Assembly (NCBI GenBank): GCA_036346255.1
Contig: CM070638.1
Span: 38,936,394 to 39,000,393 of the forward strand
Direction of reading: 5' to 3'
DNA from: Ampelocalamus luodianensis
Taxonomy: Eukaryota > Streptophyta > Magnoliopsida > Poales > Poaceae
DNA length: 64,000 bases
This document shows, in pieces, positions 12,286 to 24,600 of the stretch. Both the position numbers and the translations under genes were made by a program. How positions within the stretch are numbered: the stretch's first letter is position 1; the number at the start of each line of letters is the position of its first letter. The notes beneath the pieces were generated by a model. That model saw nothing but the letters and a program-made list of their open reading frames with translations. It searched no databases and was not told the origin of the DNA.

Positions 12286-15200
12286 GGGCTTTAGGTCCGT
12301 AGTAATTAAGTTATTAAAATGACACACTGTGCACAGTAGGTGGGGTTTGGGAAATCCATCGTATCCGTATTTTCTAGTGGTGTGTTTCATCATGTTGAAC
12401 TGTTCTTGAATTGCTTCTGTACTATCATTCTTGTTGTTAATTTATGATCTGCTATGATATTGAATATCTATGAACTAATACTATGATTGTCATGAGATGA
12501 TCCTGTATATTCATAATTGAGTATTTTGGTGAAACGTGTTGTTATCGGATGATAAGAAGTGGAGGTCGTGGTTGTTACTCCGATTCACTGTGTTACACCA
12601 TCGCTCGCAGACGTGGTTAGAGGAGTAGTTACCCCGAGTACCATAGTTTCAGGTGTTAAGCGTGAGTTGCTTTAGAAAGTTGTTCTCTTTCTTGATTTCT
12701 GATTTTGGCAATTCTTTTCCTGTGGTGGTTGATGAATTTCTTCTAGGTTTGTGGTTCATGATAGTTTATGGTCTTCAATAGATCCCTCTTGGTTCTCTGA
12801 AATAATTATTGCCTTTCGACTGTTGAATTGCTTTTACTACTTGTGATCGTTGTCAATTGGCAAGATTGATGTTTTCATGGTTGCTCCTTCTTTCTCATTA
12901 AAAAAAAGAATGACTCATTTACTCGTTTGATAGCTTGGTTAGTGAGAGTTTCCCGCTGTAAGTTCGTTTGCATGAGAAAGCTTTGGCTTTATGTGTTTCT
13001 TTTGGATTACTTCGAGCGTTGAGGTTTGAAGTCTCTCCTTTGCTGAAGTAAGGCGTTAGAATCCTTTTGTGATGTCTTTCCATGCTTAAAATGAGAAATT
13101 ATAACTGAACGAATAAATTGTTACGATATGAGTTACCAAGTTGGGTTATTAGCATGGTGCAAATAAATTATTCTTAACAACCATCCATGAAAGTGAAATT
13201 GATTAATTTGAAATGTCCTTGTATTTGATACATGGTGTATGTTAAATAAGGACTGTCCATATCCATTCAGAACCTATATAGATCTTACATAAGAGCTAGA
13301 TTTATCTATTTCCTGGTAAGCTAAAATTGTTGAAACCTTGTTTATAGAAAATTATGTTAGTGGGTCTTTAATCATGTTTTGAAATGATTTCTGAACAAAG
13401 GGGAAATGTGAATCTATGTTTATATATGGTTATGTGATTGCAAACGGAATTAGTACCGTATGTACACACATGATTAATACAATCATCAATTGTTAATGAG
13501 CGCTGAAGAAGGTGTTGAGCAACACCAATAGTTGAGTAGATGAATTTCGTAAGTAGTCTTTGATATCGTGCCTTGTGATATTGTTATTGCTTAGCATAAT
13601 CTTGTTATGATAAATTTGTTTCAACCTTGTAGTTTGTGTTCCCTTTGGGAAGTTTTAGGATAGAGTAATAAAGTTTGATGATTCTTGGTACTAGTGTATG
13701 TGGTCGATGTTATTAAATCATCAAAATGTGAGAATAAGGTTAATTCTCGTAGTAATTTGATCACCCATGGTGATATTTCCTAAATGATCAAATTTCAAGT
13801 TTTGTATTCATGATCTTTTGGGGGTTCAGGCTTTATGTGGTAAATGAAGTTTATCGAGTAACGATACGTTGCAAAGTTGCAATGGTTCTTCAGTGATGCA
13901 AGTGCTTTGATTTTGAATACTTATTTGTTCTTATCTGTTAAGGTTCGATATTCTCTTCTTGTGAGGCTTATGCGTTCAACTGTGGACTCCACTTATGTTG
14001 TATGAGTTCATTGCTTAATTGGTTTTTCCTTGGTCCCGTGTTCAAGGTGAGTGGTAGATGAGTTTTCTAGTTGGTGAAAAATCGTGCCTCTTCTTTTGAG
14101 AAAGATTCAACCCATTCTTTCACGTGGGTCTTTAGAAGTGTTTTCTAATTGTTGTTGAAAGAATTGAAGTTAATACCGTTCAGATGAGAATATTTCAAGT
14201 TTAGCTTTCTGGATATCTTGGAGCCCATGAATCATCCGTAGCTGAAATTATTTTAAATAAATTGAGGTATTGAATTGTCTTGTTGCTTCTTAAGAGATTC
14301 ATGTGATTTAATCTTAAAGGATTTTTGGTTTGAGTTGGCAACGTGAAGTCGCAATTAAAGAAAAATTATGTTGGTTCCTTAAGAGGAGAATAATCAGCTT
14401 GCTTTTCATGAAATCTCAGTAATTGGAAATGTTTGAGTTTGGTGGTGAGATTATTTGGATCTCATGTTTCGTGTGTAGTTGAATTGTTCTGAACAAATAT
14501 GACGTATTGAAGAATTTCATTGGTTCTTAATTAGTCCTTGTGGTTTGGACTAAAGACCTTATCCTGTTCGTTGTGGCAAAGCGATGTTAGTCAAAGAATT
14601 AATTTCAATGTTAAAGGAACGAGTGCAGTAGGAATATTTGAGAATTTGAGTCAAGTTTTGTAACTTGTGGTTATTTTAATTGTTCATAAACTTTTTGCTC
14701 TTTTCACTCAAGAGTTGTCGGGTTTCAATCGCAATGTCATTTTTTTATTGGTAGTTATTTGCTATTCCATTTTCGAGAGATGCGTGCCCTTCACTGAGAA
14801 CTCAATTTTCGTTTTCCAAGATCTTCATTATCAGATTATTTCTTTTGGTTTCGTGCTCACTGTGAGCAGTAACATTTTCCTGTGTGGTGAAATTTGTCCT
14901 TATTCACCTCTTTCTTTTGAGAAAGGATCAACAGTTTTGTGTTGTAAAGTTTATAAAGCGGAAGTTGTCAATTGTTTGGTGGTGGTTAAGTGATTGTAGG
15001 GGTGAGATTTTGCTACGAAGCTATTGGAGGAGTAATAGAAGATAGGTTGGTTTTGACATGAACCTCTTGGAGGGAAGTTGATTCAGATGGAGTGTATGGC
15101 TTCGAAGTAAAATTGTATAGTGTTCGACTAAGTAGGACCTATGGTATAGTGTAGTTCTAGAACTTTGGTTCATGTTGAAATGTTGGGGATTATCAAAGGT

Positions 15201-16119
15201 ATGGAAACCTTAATCGATTTTATAGAGTAACACAATTGAAAAGTATTACGATGTTGTGTGAGTGATTCCTGATGATGTCAATGAGTGAGTATGTCGGAAT
15301 TGTGGGGATGTTAGAGATTTAATCCGATGATTTCACCATGTGTTATAAGAGGAATTCGTTGTAGGGGTCTTGGAGGTTAAATTTGGGCTTTTTATTTTCA
15401 TGCTAGACTTTTGGGTCGCCCGAAGATTTGTGTGTAGAGGAGATAGAAATATGGAGTATTCTGAGTAGTGGAATGATTGTCGATAGAACCCTTCTGATGT
15501 AGTTCATGAGCGGGTGTACTGAGGATTCTGACGTGTTATTCTTGAGAGTTGGAGGTGATGATGTATTTCGGTTTAAACCTAATTTGAGGATGTTAAATGA
15601 AGTGGTTTGAGACCGTGTGGTATGCGATGAATTCGAATTCCAAGGTTGGAGAGATATTTTATTCCAAAACGTGAAACTAAGGAAAAAATGTCTTCTTGAT
15701 TAGTGAAGCATTTTCTTTATTCTCGCTCGAGCTTTGTGTTGTTAACCAATGTCTTTCGTAAGTCGAGTTTGACTCGATTTTGGTATGTGTGGTTCTTATC
15801 GGTTCAGGAAGAATAAAGAAGTTTTTGATTTGGGCATTTAAACTGATTCCTCCTCTGGTTTTCGTGACGTTTATTCTCAATTTGCCACTTGGAGAGTGGA
15901 AAGGTTTTCTTGATGAAATTCTGATTTCTGGATTTTACTCTTCAGTACCCATTTGGTAACGTATAGTTGCGATATGAATCTTTCTTTCTCAGATGTGTTT
16001 TGCCGGTAAAAGAGTTTGCTTAAAAAGAATTCGATTGTATGTTTCCGGTTAAAGGAGGTGATCCTTGTTTTCAGTGAAGAGTTCAATTAAGAGGTGGAAC
16101 AAGAGTTCCGCATTCTATG

Positions 16120-16490
16120 TGCATGTTGTGTGGTTCGGCATCAATGGGAAGGTTAACCCAAGGTGCATTGGGTTGTTTTCGCTAGTTGGCGTATCGCCAG
16201 GACTGTCACGAGTCCGTGCGCGGAATACGTAACGTCTTGTATGTTCTGGTGCCGAGTGAGTACCTAGGAGATCTAGAGTTTGATTATTCGTTAACGTCGG
16301 GGACCATCGAGTGAGATCTTACCTTCGAGTCTTGTCTGATGAGTGTACCGGGAAATACTGGGTTGAGTGTTAGTTCAGACGTCGTGTTACGTCGTTGTGT
16401 CGTGGTATTTTCAGTCTGAGGGAGAGGCTACTTGGGAACTGGAGTCTCGCATGCGCGAGCTATATCCAGACTTGTTCACCGCAGGTGTGT
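16120..16490 (+). pseudogene. Fossil Gypsy integrase C-terminus in B
   Basis: Translating plus-strand frames gives a trace of the last part of a Ty3/Gypsy polyprotein. 'LVPSEYL' and 'LEFDYSLTS' appear near 16255-16290, and 'EATWELESRMRELYPDLF' at about 16424-16477, the usual ending of chromovirus polyproteins (compare EATWEREDRLRADYP in F). In-frame stops and frameshifts separate the pieces. The position just upstream of the polypurine tract is where the pol end belongs. This shows that the interior descends from an autonomous Gypsy element. Confidence 0.75.
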
Positions 16491-16566
16491 ATTCTTTGTT
16501 GTTAAGTTCCCAGTTCCGATTTTCTCTTGTGTTGTTTGGCGTTTAGATTCGGGGTCAAATCCTGTT

Positions 16567-16579
16567 AAGGGGGGAAGAG
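16567..16579 (+). other. Element B polypurine tract
   Basis: AAGGGGGGAAGAG ends exactly at the first base of the 3' LTR (TGTAATACC). Confidence 0.92.
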
Positions 16580-17229
16580 TGTAATACCTCGTATTCGATT
16601 AGGAAGTTTTCGGTTCGAAATTTGAATTTAAAATTTCGTAGTTTCGGCGTTCGTTGTTTCTTCTGGCTTTGGGCCTAGGCCTTTGGCCAACAAGCCCAAA
16701 AGGAGGCCATGTGAGAGAAGGGGGGTTGTTTTGAAGCCCAAGAGGGGGGCAGCCGTGGGGCCCAAGCCCATCAAGGGGCCGGCCATAGGGGCCTTTAGGG
16801 GGGCGGCTGAAACCCTAGCCCCCACCCCTTCCACCTCTCCCCCCTTTTGGGTAGCCGCCACTTCCACCTCTCCCCCTCCATCTTGTGCGCCAAAACCAGC
16901 AGGGTGCCGCCCCTCCTCCTCCCCCATTGGTGCTGCCCCAAGGTCCCGGAGTCGGGCCCCCTTCTCCCGGAGTTTTCCCTCGGTGTAGAGCCCTTGTTGC
17001 CGGCCTCTCGCTGCTTTGGTGGTGTTTCGCAAGGGTTCAGATCAAGCGGCCGGGATCTTCACCACGGTTCGATCGTCGTGCTCCTGGGCGCTCCAAGGGT
17101 AATGTGTCTCGGTTGTGTTTGGTGGTTTGGTCGTAGGAGAGGAAACGAATAGAATTGCTTGGTCAATGTCGGTCTGCTGTAGATAGCAATCTGTCCAGTT
17201 TGTTGCGTGGTCTGTTTCGGTATTTTAAA

Positions 17230-17760
17230 GGCCGAATTTGATATGTTCATCTCCTGGAGTTTTGTAGGTCTTGTTCTTAGCTTTCGGTGGCCGCCAGGAA
17301 CACTAAAATCCGACGAACGAGTCAAAAGTTATGATAAATTTAATATCTGCTGTCCGGAATTCTGACGAGAATTACCTTTTATGTTGTCTTTTAAAATAGG
17401 TGTATGTTAATGGACGAATCAGGGTTTCATCCCAACTAGGTTAATGTAGATAATTTCATAACCTTTTCAGATTATTAAAGAACTCTCAATTCGGAGTTGT
17501 AGATTAAAAGTTATGGATGTTTTAATCTTGCTGTCTTAACTGTTCGGACAGATTCTGTACTGCTATTTCAATTACCTGTTAGTATAATAATTTGGCCGAT
17601 TTGGGTTACCTCATCAACTAGAGTGTTGTAGGTATGATCGTTAAGTTTATGTAGGAGATGGGTTTATCTCGTTTTGAGTCCCAGGTAAATAGTTATGGCC
17701 AATACCATGCTACTGTCCAGATCCGATTCCAGGGTGCTGTCTGTTTTTCAGATTTGGGAT
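17230..17760 (+). repeat. 182-bp diverged module array in B 3' LTR
   Basis: Successive units share TTTCRG...GAGT..., then AAAAGTTATG, then CTGTCC. The AGTTATG cores at 17327, 17509 and 17691 are 182 and 182 bp apart. B's 5' LTR copy has cores at 6 and 188, also 182 apart. Confidence 0.75.
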
Positions 17761-17917
17761 TACGGCTATTGCTTGGGTATTCAAGAGAGTATTGTAGAGT
17801 ATTAAGTCGTGTTGCGTTCCATGTGGTTCTTATTTCGTTTATTGAATTGTTTAGGCGGCGAGGCTACGGGTTTGGGAGCACCTTCGTTGCTCGCTAACGC
17901 GCCGCAACGCGAAGAAG

Positions 17918-18517
17918 GCAAGTACCTTGTTGTTCATATGCTTGGAGTATGATGCATGCTTGATGACTGAATTGTGTTTTTCTGATATCCATGAGAATAT
18001 TCAAAGATGATGTCCTTTTCTTATGTGTTATATACATGAGTATATATATGATGTCTTGCATAGTTCATACTTCAGTTCATGCATCCTCATTCATGTTTTA
18101 TCCACGGAGTGGAGAGTAAGTCCCACCATTCCAATATGGGCGCTTTGGACATTGTTATGTCCCGCCCACGGAGTGGATAGAAAGACCCATCAATTCCAAA
18201 GATGGGCACGTAAGACCCATCAATTCCAGTATGGACAGATTGGACACCATGAAACGTTCTTCATACGGGACTTGGATCCCCGCACTTTTGTTAAGGTGCG
18301 GGCTTAATGAACACCGACGGTGTGTCACTAGCTATACCGTATAAGCATGTGTGCAGTCCATCCTTGATTACATTCATTCATTTCATGTTTTTCTTAAGTG
18401 CTCATTTGATGCAATGTTCGCATTCTTAAATGGTGATGTCCTGCTTGTATATGTGTTCTGTCTTTCATCAGATTTGCCGAGTCGTGGACTCACTCTTGCG
18501 TTGTTTGTTTATTTTAG
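17918..18517 (+). other. Candidate GC-AG intron with hairpin array in B 3' LTR
   Basis: The left edge reads AAG|GCAAGTAC, an exact GC-type donor consensus. The right edge is TTGTTTGTTTATTTTAG|GTAA, a U-rich plant-type acceptor. The length is 600 bp. Inside are hairpins TCCAC/GTGGA (18101-18113), CCCATC/GATGGG, CCCGCAC/GTGCGGG (18279-18302), ACACC/GGTGT, and GAGTC/GACTC just before the acceptor (18479-18491). In the 5' LTR copy the donor G has become A (AAGACAAGT, 411-419). Splicing is inferred, not shown. Confidence 0.4.
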
Positions 18518-18887
18518 GTAACCCCTGATGTTGGCTCACTTGGGAGGGAGTAGACACGCACTACTTGTTCACATCATCCAATTCATGTTCAAGATTAAAT
18601 TTTAGTTCTATCTTTCATTCGTTAATGATGAACTGTAATAATTAAATTGTAATTGGTGAAGGAAGGATACCTTCTCCACATTGATGTTGATTTATTATTG
18701 CATGTGAACTTTCATTAGCAATGAACTGAAATAAATATATTAGATGGTGAAGGAAGGATACCTTCATCATGTCTTGGTTTTTTTGATACTGCCATTAGTT
18801 GATACTCTATTTCTTATTCTTTCTCATTGTGTAGATTGTTAGTTTAATTAGGTGACATCTTGGCTTCCGAATAGCCAGGGTGTTACA

Positions 18888-19261
18888 ATTCAGTTCTGGA
18901 TGTCTCCTAGAGAATTGTAGAGGACGTCGCTAGCTTTCGATGAAGTACTAGATCGCATTATTTGGACCTCTGCAGCAGAAGTTATGAAATTACTAGTATG
19001 ATTGTTCTACGAATATGTCAACATTCTGACAAGTTTTAGTAATCTGTCTTGAGCGATTAGTTAAATGGAAAATTAGAGGATCTCAGTATAACAAAAGTTG
19101 TCGATAATTGTCGTAACTTTCAGGGAAGTACAAGAACGTGAAAGTTGGACAAACGAGCTGAAAGTTATGGTCATTTTAGTGTACTGTCCAGAGAACCTGA
19201 TGTGAAATCGATGCTCTGTTAATTAGCTTGGTAAGGGTAATGGATGGCCGAATCAGGAAGG
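18888..19261 (+). mobile_element. LTR fragment of element D between B and C
   Basis: It has the same module structure as B/C LTRs (AGTTATG cores at 18980 and 19163, 183 bp apart; TACTGTCC motif) but matches neither LTR base for base. I read it as part of an older LTR (D) into which B and C inserted. Its first 64 bp recur after C at 28268-28328. Confidence 0.65.
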
Positions 19262-21648
19262 TGTAATACCTCGAATATCAAATAGAGAGAACATATTATT
19301 CGGAAGAGAAATTTATTCAAATTTGAATGCATTAAAGTTTAGAGGAAAATTGAAAGAAAATTCAGGATTTGAGAGAGGATTGACCTTCGGCTTTTAGCCC
19401 AAGGTGTCCTAGCCAAGTGGGCGGCCTTGTAGTGGAGTCAAGAAGGGGTCTCTTCCCCAAAACCCTACCTCTGCTACAGTACCGCGCACGCAGTAGCACG
19501 CGGTATCTGTAGCAGCCCCCTCCGTGCTGCTCTACCAAGATGAGGAAGAAGCTCCAGGTGCCGCGGCCATGGTGGAAGGAGAAAAGGGAGAAGGAGAAAG
19601 GAGGAGGAAGATCATCTTCTCCAAGGTTCTCCCACCTACGTCCTGGTTGCTACAAGGGTAACGAGTGCCGATCCTCATCGCTTGATTAGTGGTAGATGTG
19701 TTTTGGTTCAATTTTGATTATATCGATTTGCTGCGGGTAGAAATTCGATTCTGTCCAGATTGTTGCGTGGACTTTTTCGTGATGTTAGAGGCCGAATCTG
19801 AGTTTCCCATCTCCTAGAGATATGTAGGTCTTGTTCTTAGCTTTCGGTGGCCGCCAAGATCACCTAATTCCGACTTTCGAGTCAAAAGTTATGATAGATT
19901 TAATATCTACTGTCCAGAATCCTGACGAGAATTAGCAGTCTCTGTTTAGGTTGATTTATGGCCTAGTTAGAGGGTGATTCAGAGGTCTTGCCCATAACAA
20001 ATTTTGAAGGTGATATCACTAGCTTTCAGGATTGATAAAGAACACCTCATTTGGATTTATAGATCAAAAGTTATGCACTTTTCTTTGTGACTGTCCAGAT
20101 TGTAGATCAGTCTGTCCAGATTGTATGTCAGTTTCTATCTTTAGTTTTGACCCGTGTGCCACTTTTTGTTAAAGGCCAAATTTGAATGTCGTGCCAACTA
20201 GTTTATTGTAGGTAATTTCATAACCTTTTCAGATTGTTAAAGAACGCTCAATTCGGAGTTGTAGATTAAAAGTTATGGTTGTTTTAGTATTGCTGTCCTG
20301 TTTGTTCAGACAGAAGCTGTGCTGCTGTTTTGTTTTCTTTATTAGAGAAGTTTATTGGCCGAATTGGGAAATCTCATCAACTTGAATGTTATAGATATGT
20401 TCGTTAAGATGAGGTAGGATCTGGACTCATCTCATTTCGAGTCCCACGTCATTAACTACTGTCATTTTCGTGCTGCTGTCCCGACACGCTTTTGGGTTGC
20501 AGCCTGTTTTTCAGATTAGGTTTTATGGCGATTCCTTGGGAGTTCAAGGGGGTATTGTAGACTATTAATTCGGGTTGGATTCTATGTTGTTCTTATTTCG
20601 TTATTTAATTGTTTAGCCACGAGGCTACGGGTTTGGGAGCGCCATCGTTGCTCGCTAACGCGTCGCAACGCCGAAGGCAAGTACTTTGTTGCTTTTGAGT
20701 GCCGTGGATTGTGAATGTTTTCATGAATATAGTGTGACATATTGTGTTACCCGAGATGCGAATTGGTTATCTTCTTTCATTATGTGGAGTATATAATGAG
20801 AGATGGTATTATCACTGTTCATGTTCATATCATGCATCCTTTTATTCATGTTATGTCCACGGAGTGGATTGTAAGTCCCACCATTCCAATGTGGGCAAAT
20901 TTGGACATTGTCATGTCCCGCCCACGGAGTGGATTGAAAGACCCATCAATTCCAAGATGGGCACGTAAGACCCATCAATTCCAAGATGGGCAGTTTGGAC
21001 ACCTATATGAAACGTTCTTCATATAGGACTTGGATCCCCGCACTTTGTTAAGGTGCGGGCTTAAAATGAACACCGACGGTGTGTCACCACTATACCGAGA
21101 TATGCATGTGTGCAGTCCATCCTTGATTACATTCATTCATTTCATGTTTTCATAAGTGTTCACTCGATGCAAGGTTCGTGATTCTTAAATGGTGATGTCC
21201 TGCTTGTATATGTGTTCTTTTTCTTTCATCAGACTTGCCGAGTCATGGACTCACTCTTGCGTTGTTTGTTTATTTTAGGTAACCCCGATGTTGGCTCACT
21301 TGGGAGGGAGTAGACACGCACTACTCGCTCACATCATCCTATTCATGTTCAAGATTAAATTTAGTTCTATCTTACATTCGTTAATGATGAACTGTAATAA
21401 TTAAATTATAATTGGTGAAGGAAGGATACCTTCTCCACATGGATGTTGATTTATTACCGCGTGTGAACCTTCTTTATTGATGATCGTATTAAATAACTTA
21501 GAAGGTGAAGGAATGATACCTTCACCATGTCCTGCTTAATTTAATGCTGTCTTTAGTTGAAATACTTAGTTCAAATTCTTCTCGCATTATGGATGTATGT
21601 TAGATGTTTTAGGTGACATCTTGGCTTCCGAACAGCCGTGGTGTTACG
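19262..21648 (+). repeat. Element C 5' LTR (2.39 kb)
   Basis: It starts TGTAATACCTCGAATATC and ends GTGTTACG, with the last base altered from the expected A. It has a GC-rich core at about 19470-19660 and modules with AGTTATG at 19887, 20069 and 20271. The 202-bp gap is explained by a local 20-bp duplication of 'ctgtccagattg'. A further diverged unit lies near 20455, and the hairpin segment follows. Confidence 0.92.
20677..21278 (+). other. Candidate GC-AG intron with hairpin array in C 5' LTR
   Basis: AAG|GCAAGTAC at 20674-20684 and TTTATTTTAG|GTAA ending at 21278 bound 602 bp. Hairpins inside include arms CCTATATGAA and TTCATATAGG (21002-21027, a perfect 10-bp stem), CCCATC/GATGGG twice, CCCGCAC/GTGCGGG, and GAGTC/GACTC next to the acceptor. 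Confidence 0.4.
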
Positions 21649-24600
21649 CTTGGTATCGAGCGGCTTTAGGTCCGTGGTAATTGAATATTAAATTGACACA
21701 CCGTGTACGAGGTGGGGTTGGGAAATCCATTGTTTCGTATTTCTATTGTTATGTTTCATTCGTTGAGCAATTGTTGAATTGCTTTTGTATTATCTTTCTT
21801 GTTGTTAATCTATGATATGTTATGATATTCCATATCTATGAATCTATTCTATGATTGTCATGATATGATCATGTATAATCATAATTGATTATATTGTTTA
21901 AACGTGTCGATGATGGAGGTTAAGAAGTGGAGGCCGTGGTTGTGGCCCCCGACTTTGTCGATTGCACCAAGATTTGTGGTAGCGTAATAGAGTAGTATCT
22001 ACCCGAATACCATAGTGGAGTGTTGAGGGTGAGATTCTTTAGAAAATATTATTCTCTTCCTTGGTTCCGTATGTGGCCGCTCTGTAATAGTTGCGCTTGA
22101 TGAAGTTTTCTTGAGTTAGTGTTTTACATTTCTTCCGATGAGTTCTCATTGGACTTTCTTGGTTCCATAAGTCGACTACTTGTTCTCCCGATCGCTTGGT
22201 CTAAAGTTGTTCTTGGGATCGTTGGATATCGGCAAAAAAAAAAACTTATCTTTTCTTGGGAGTTCGCCTTCTTATTGGAGAATGTGAATCATTTATTCAC
22301 GAGTATTCTGGCACTCGAAAGTTTTCATTGCAAATTCTTTAACATGTGAAAGCTTTGACTTTATGTATTTCTTTTGGATTAGTTCCAGTGTTGGAATGTA
22401 ATGCCTCTTTTCTCAAAGATTAGGTTAAAATCTTTAAGTGATGTCTTGACATGCTTAAGTACGAGGTGTTAATTAAATGAATTAATTATTATGGTATGAG
22501 TTATCGATTTGGGTTATTAGCTTTGTGCAAACAATCTATTCTTAACTAGTATCCGTGGAAGTGAATTGCTTAAAGTGAAATGTCGTTGTATTTGGTACAG
22601 ATGAGTTTTAGATAAGAGGTTGTTCATATTTGTTCAAGAAGCTATTGTTGTTAAGAATTGTGGAAAAATGTGGATGTATCGGGTTGATCTTTACGATCGG
22701 ATAACTGATAAATTTGTTAGATAAGTTGAAATCTAGGTCCTCTTTCGCTTATTCTAACCGCTAGTGATGGTTAAGTTAAGGATGTGTTCGAATGTTGTCT
22801 TGATAAATATTAATCTTGAATTTGTCTTCTATTTGGATCTTGATGATCTTATTTAAATAATAGCTTTACTTGATTCTTGCCATGCTAAAAATTATTGAAA
22901 CATGTTTAAATGACTAGATGAACGATGATGTATCGCCTTGTGAAACCTTGACTTATGTGTCCTATATTATTGAAGTTAAGGACATTTTATTCTAATTGCT
23001 AATCATAAGTTAGAATGCTGATTATATCCTCTTAACTGTTGTTGAGGTTGCAAACAGAGGTAGGATCATGTTTGTGCCATGTGTGGCTAGAGAGCATTTA
23101 GTGTGTACTATCTTGGCATCGAGTGTCACTAAGAGTTAAATGGATGAAAGCTAATCGTAGATTTCTGTTGGTGTACATTGGTGAGATTGTCATGTTCTAT
23201 TATCATCTTGTTGAAAGAGTTTGTTTCAATTATAAGGTTTTTGCACTAGGTTTTCCTAGATCAAGTATATGTAACCTTATTTAGATTTTAGAGACATGAT
23301 GAAGTAGTTCATTGTGATTCTTTTCAAAAGTTCATGGAGTGTTAAGAGATTTGATGATTCTCGCCAATAGCATATTATTTCGTTGATTAGTGTGATTGTC
23401 GATCGTGGTTGTGATGATAATGTTCAACTAAAAATCATTTGCATGATAACGCTTTTAGTGAAAGTGTTTCGAGTTTCATGCGCTTGTTATCTTTGGACCT
23501 CATGAGTTATGTGGTAACTTTGTCTGCTTTTAGCAAAGAGACGGGTTGAAAGATTTTATTGGTTCTTAAGTGGTTCTTATGATTTGGTCTTAAGAGCTTA
23601 TCTTGTTTAAGCCGCAAAGTGATGTAGTAATCACGTAAAATAACTTTCCTGTTAAAGGAAGGAGTGAAGTAAAAGTATTTGAGATTTAAGTCGCGTTTCG
23701 CCACTTGCGCTTATTTGGGTGTGCTTAAACCTTATGCATTTGTTCCATAAGAGTTTATCAAATTTTCAAAGGGCATTACCTTCTTCTCATTTGTGGTTTG
23801 GTATTTGCTTTCAATAGGGCTTGAGCCTCGACTATTGATTTTCCCTTATGTTTTCCGAGTACTTTGCCTAAGTGACTATTTTTTCTTGATCCTTTGTTCA
23901 TCAAGGGTGGCACATGTTTTCCTAGTTGAAGAAAATTGATTTCATTCGCTCTTCCTTTTGAGAAAGAATCAATCTATTCGTTTCACCGAGTCTTTGAGGT
24001 GTTTAATGATTGTAGTTGTGAAACTTTGGGTTGGAAATTATTCGATGAGCATTGGAGGATGAAATAATTTCGTAATATAGTTATTTAAGAGGAGTTTATC
24101 TCATTAGAAGGTTGCCTTTGGAGGTTAAACTGATTGCATGGTTACAACTAGTAGAATCTATAGCGAGACGTAGTCCAAGTTCTTTTGTTCATTTCAATGG
24201 AACATAGAATTATCCAAAGTATGAAAATCTTGATCAATGTATTAGAGTGTCGCGTTGAGTACCTTGCGTGGTTGTGTAGATGAAATATGATGGTGTTGTA
24301 ATGGGAGTAATATTAGCAAAGTGATCCGATCGTTAAAGAGATTAAAGAGATAGCCGAGATTGTTGGATTATTGCCATGAATGACTTGGACGTAGTAAGTA
24401 ACTCTCTAAGAATTAGAATCTTGATAAAGATAATTGGATCAAGAAATGTTTTTGTGTTGATGTCAATGCGCGAGTATGTTTGGATTGTGAGAATTTTAGG
24501 ATTTAATTTGAGGCTTCCCTATCTTCTATATGAGAAGTTCATGGTAGGAGTCTTGAGTTTAATTTGGGCTTCACATTCTTTTGCTAGGACCTTGAGTCTC

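Larger units (their letters stand above)
12272..16579 (+). mobile_element. Element B interior: non-coding, LARD-like
   Basis: This 4.3-kb stretch between PBS and polypurine tract has no ORF above about 110 codons in the sense direction. It resembles C's interior (21649-25887) in sequence order and in lacking a reading frame. Two relatives sharing a non-coding interior suggests a large non-autonomous derivative that amplified after losing its genes, helped by a coding relative. The only protein trace is near the end (16120-16490). I see no promoter or RNA gene inside. Confidence 0.75.
16580..18887 (+). repeat. Element B 3' LTR, complete (2308 bp)
   Basis: It runs from TGTAATACCTCG to GGTGTTACA. 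In order it holds an AT-rich start, a GC-rich core (about 16680-17130), three diverged modules with AGTTATG at 17327, 17509 and 17691 (exact 182-bp spacing), an AG|GCAAGT site at 17918, a hairpin cluster (18101-18345), a U-rich tract with AG at 18516-18517, and a 370-bp tail. Proline-rich ORFs in the GC core are not supported as genes. Confidence 0.95.

Noticed and set aside
16628..17152. Proline- and serine-rich ORFs of about 100-134 codons in B's LTR
   Set aside because: Low-complexity GC-rich LTR DNA, open on both strands, absent from C's LTR.
18101..18345. Short spaced repeats such as CCCATCAATTCC that look array-like
   Set aside because: Not a CRISPR array: units are hairpins of differing sequence inside a plant LTR, with no spacer structure or cas genes.
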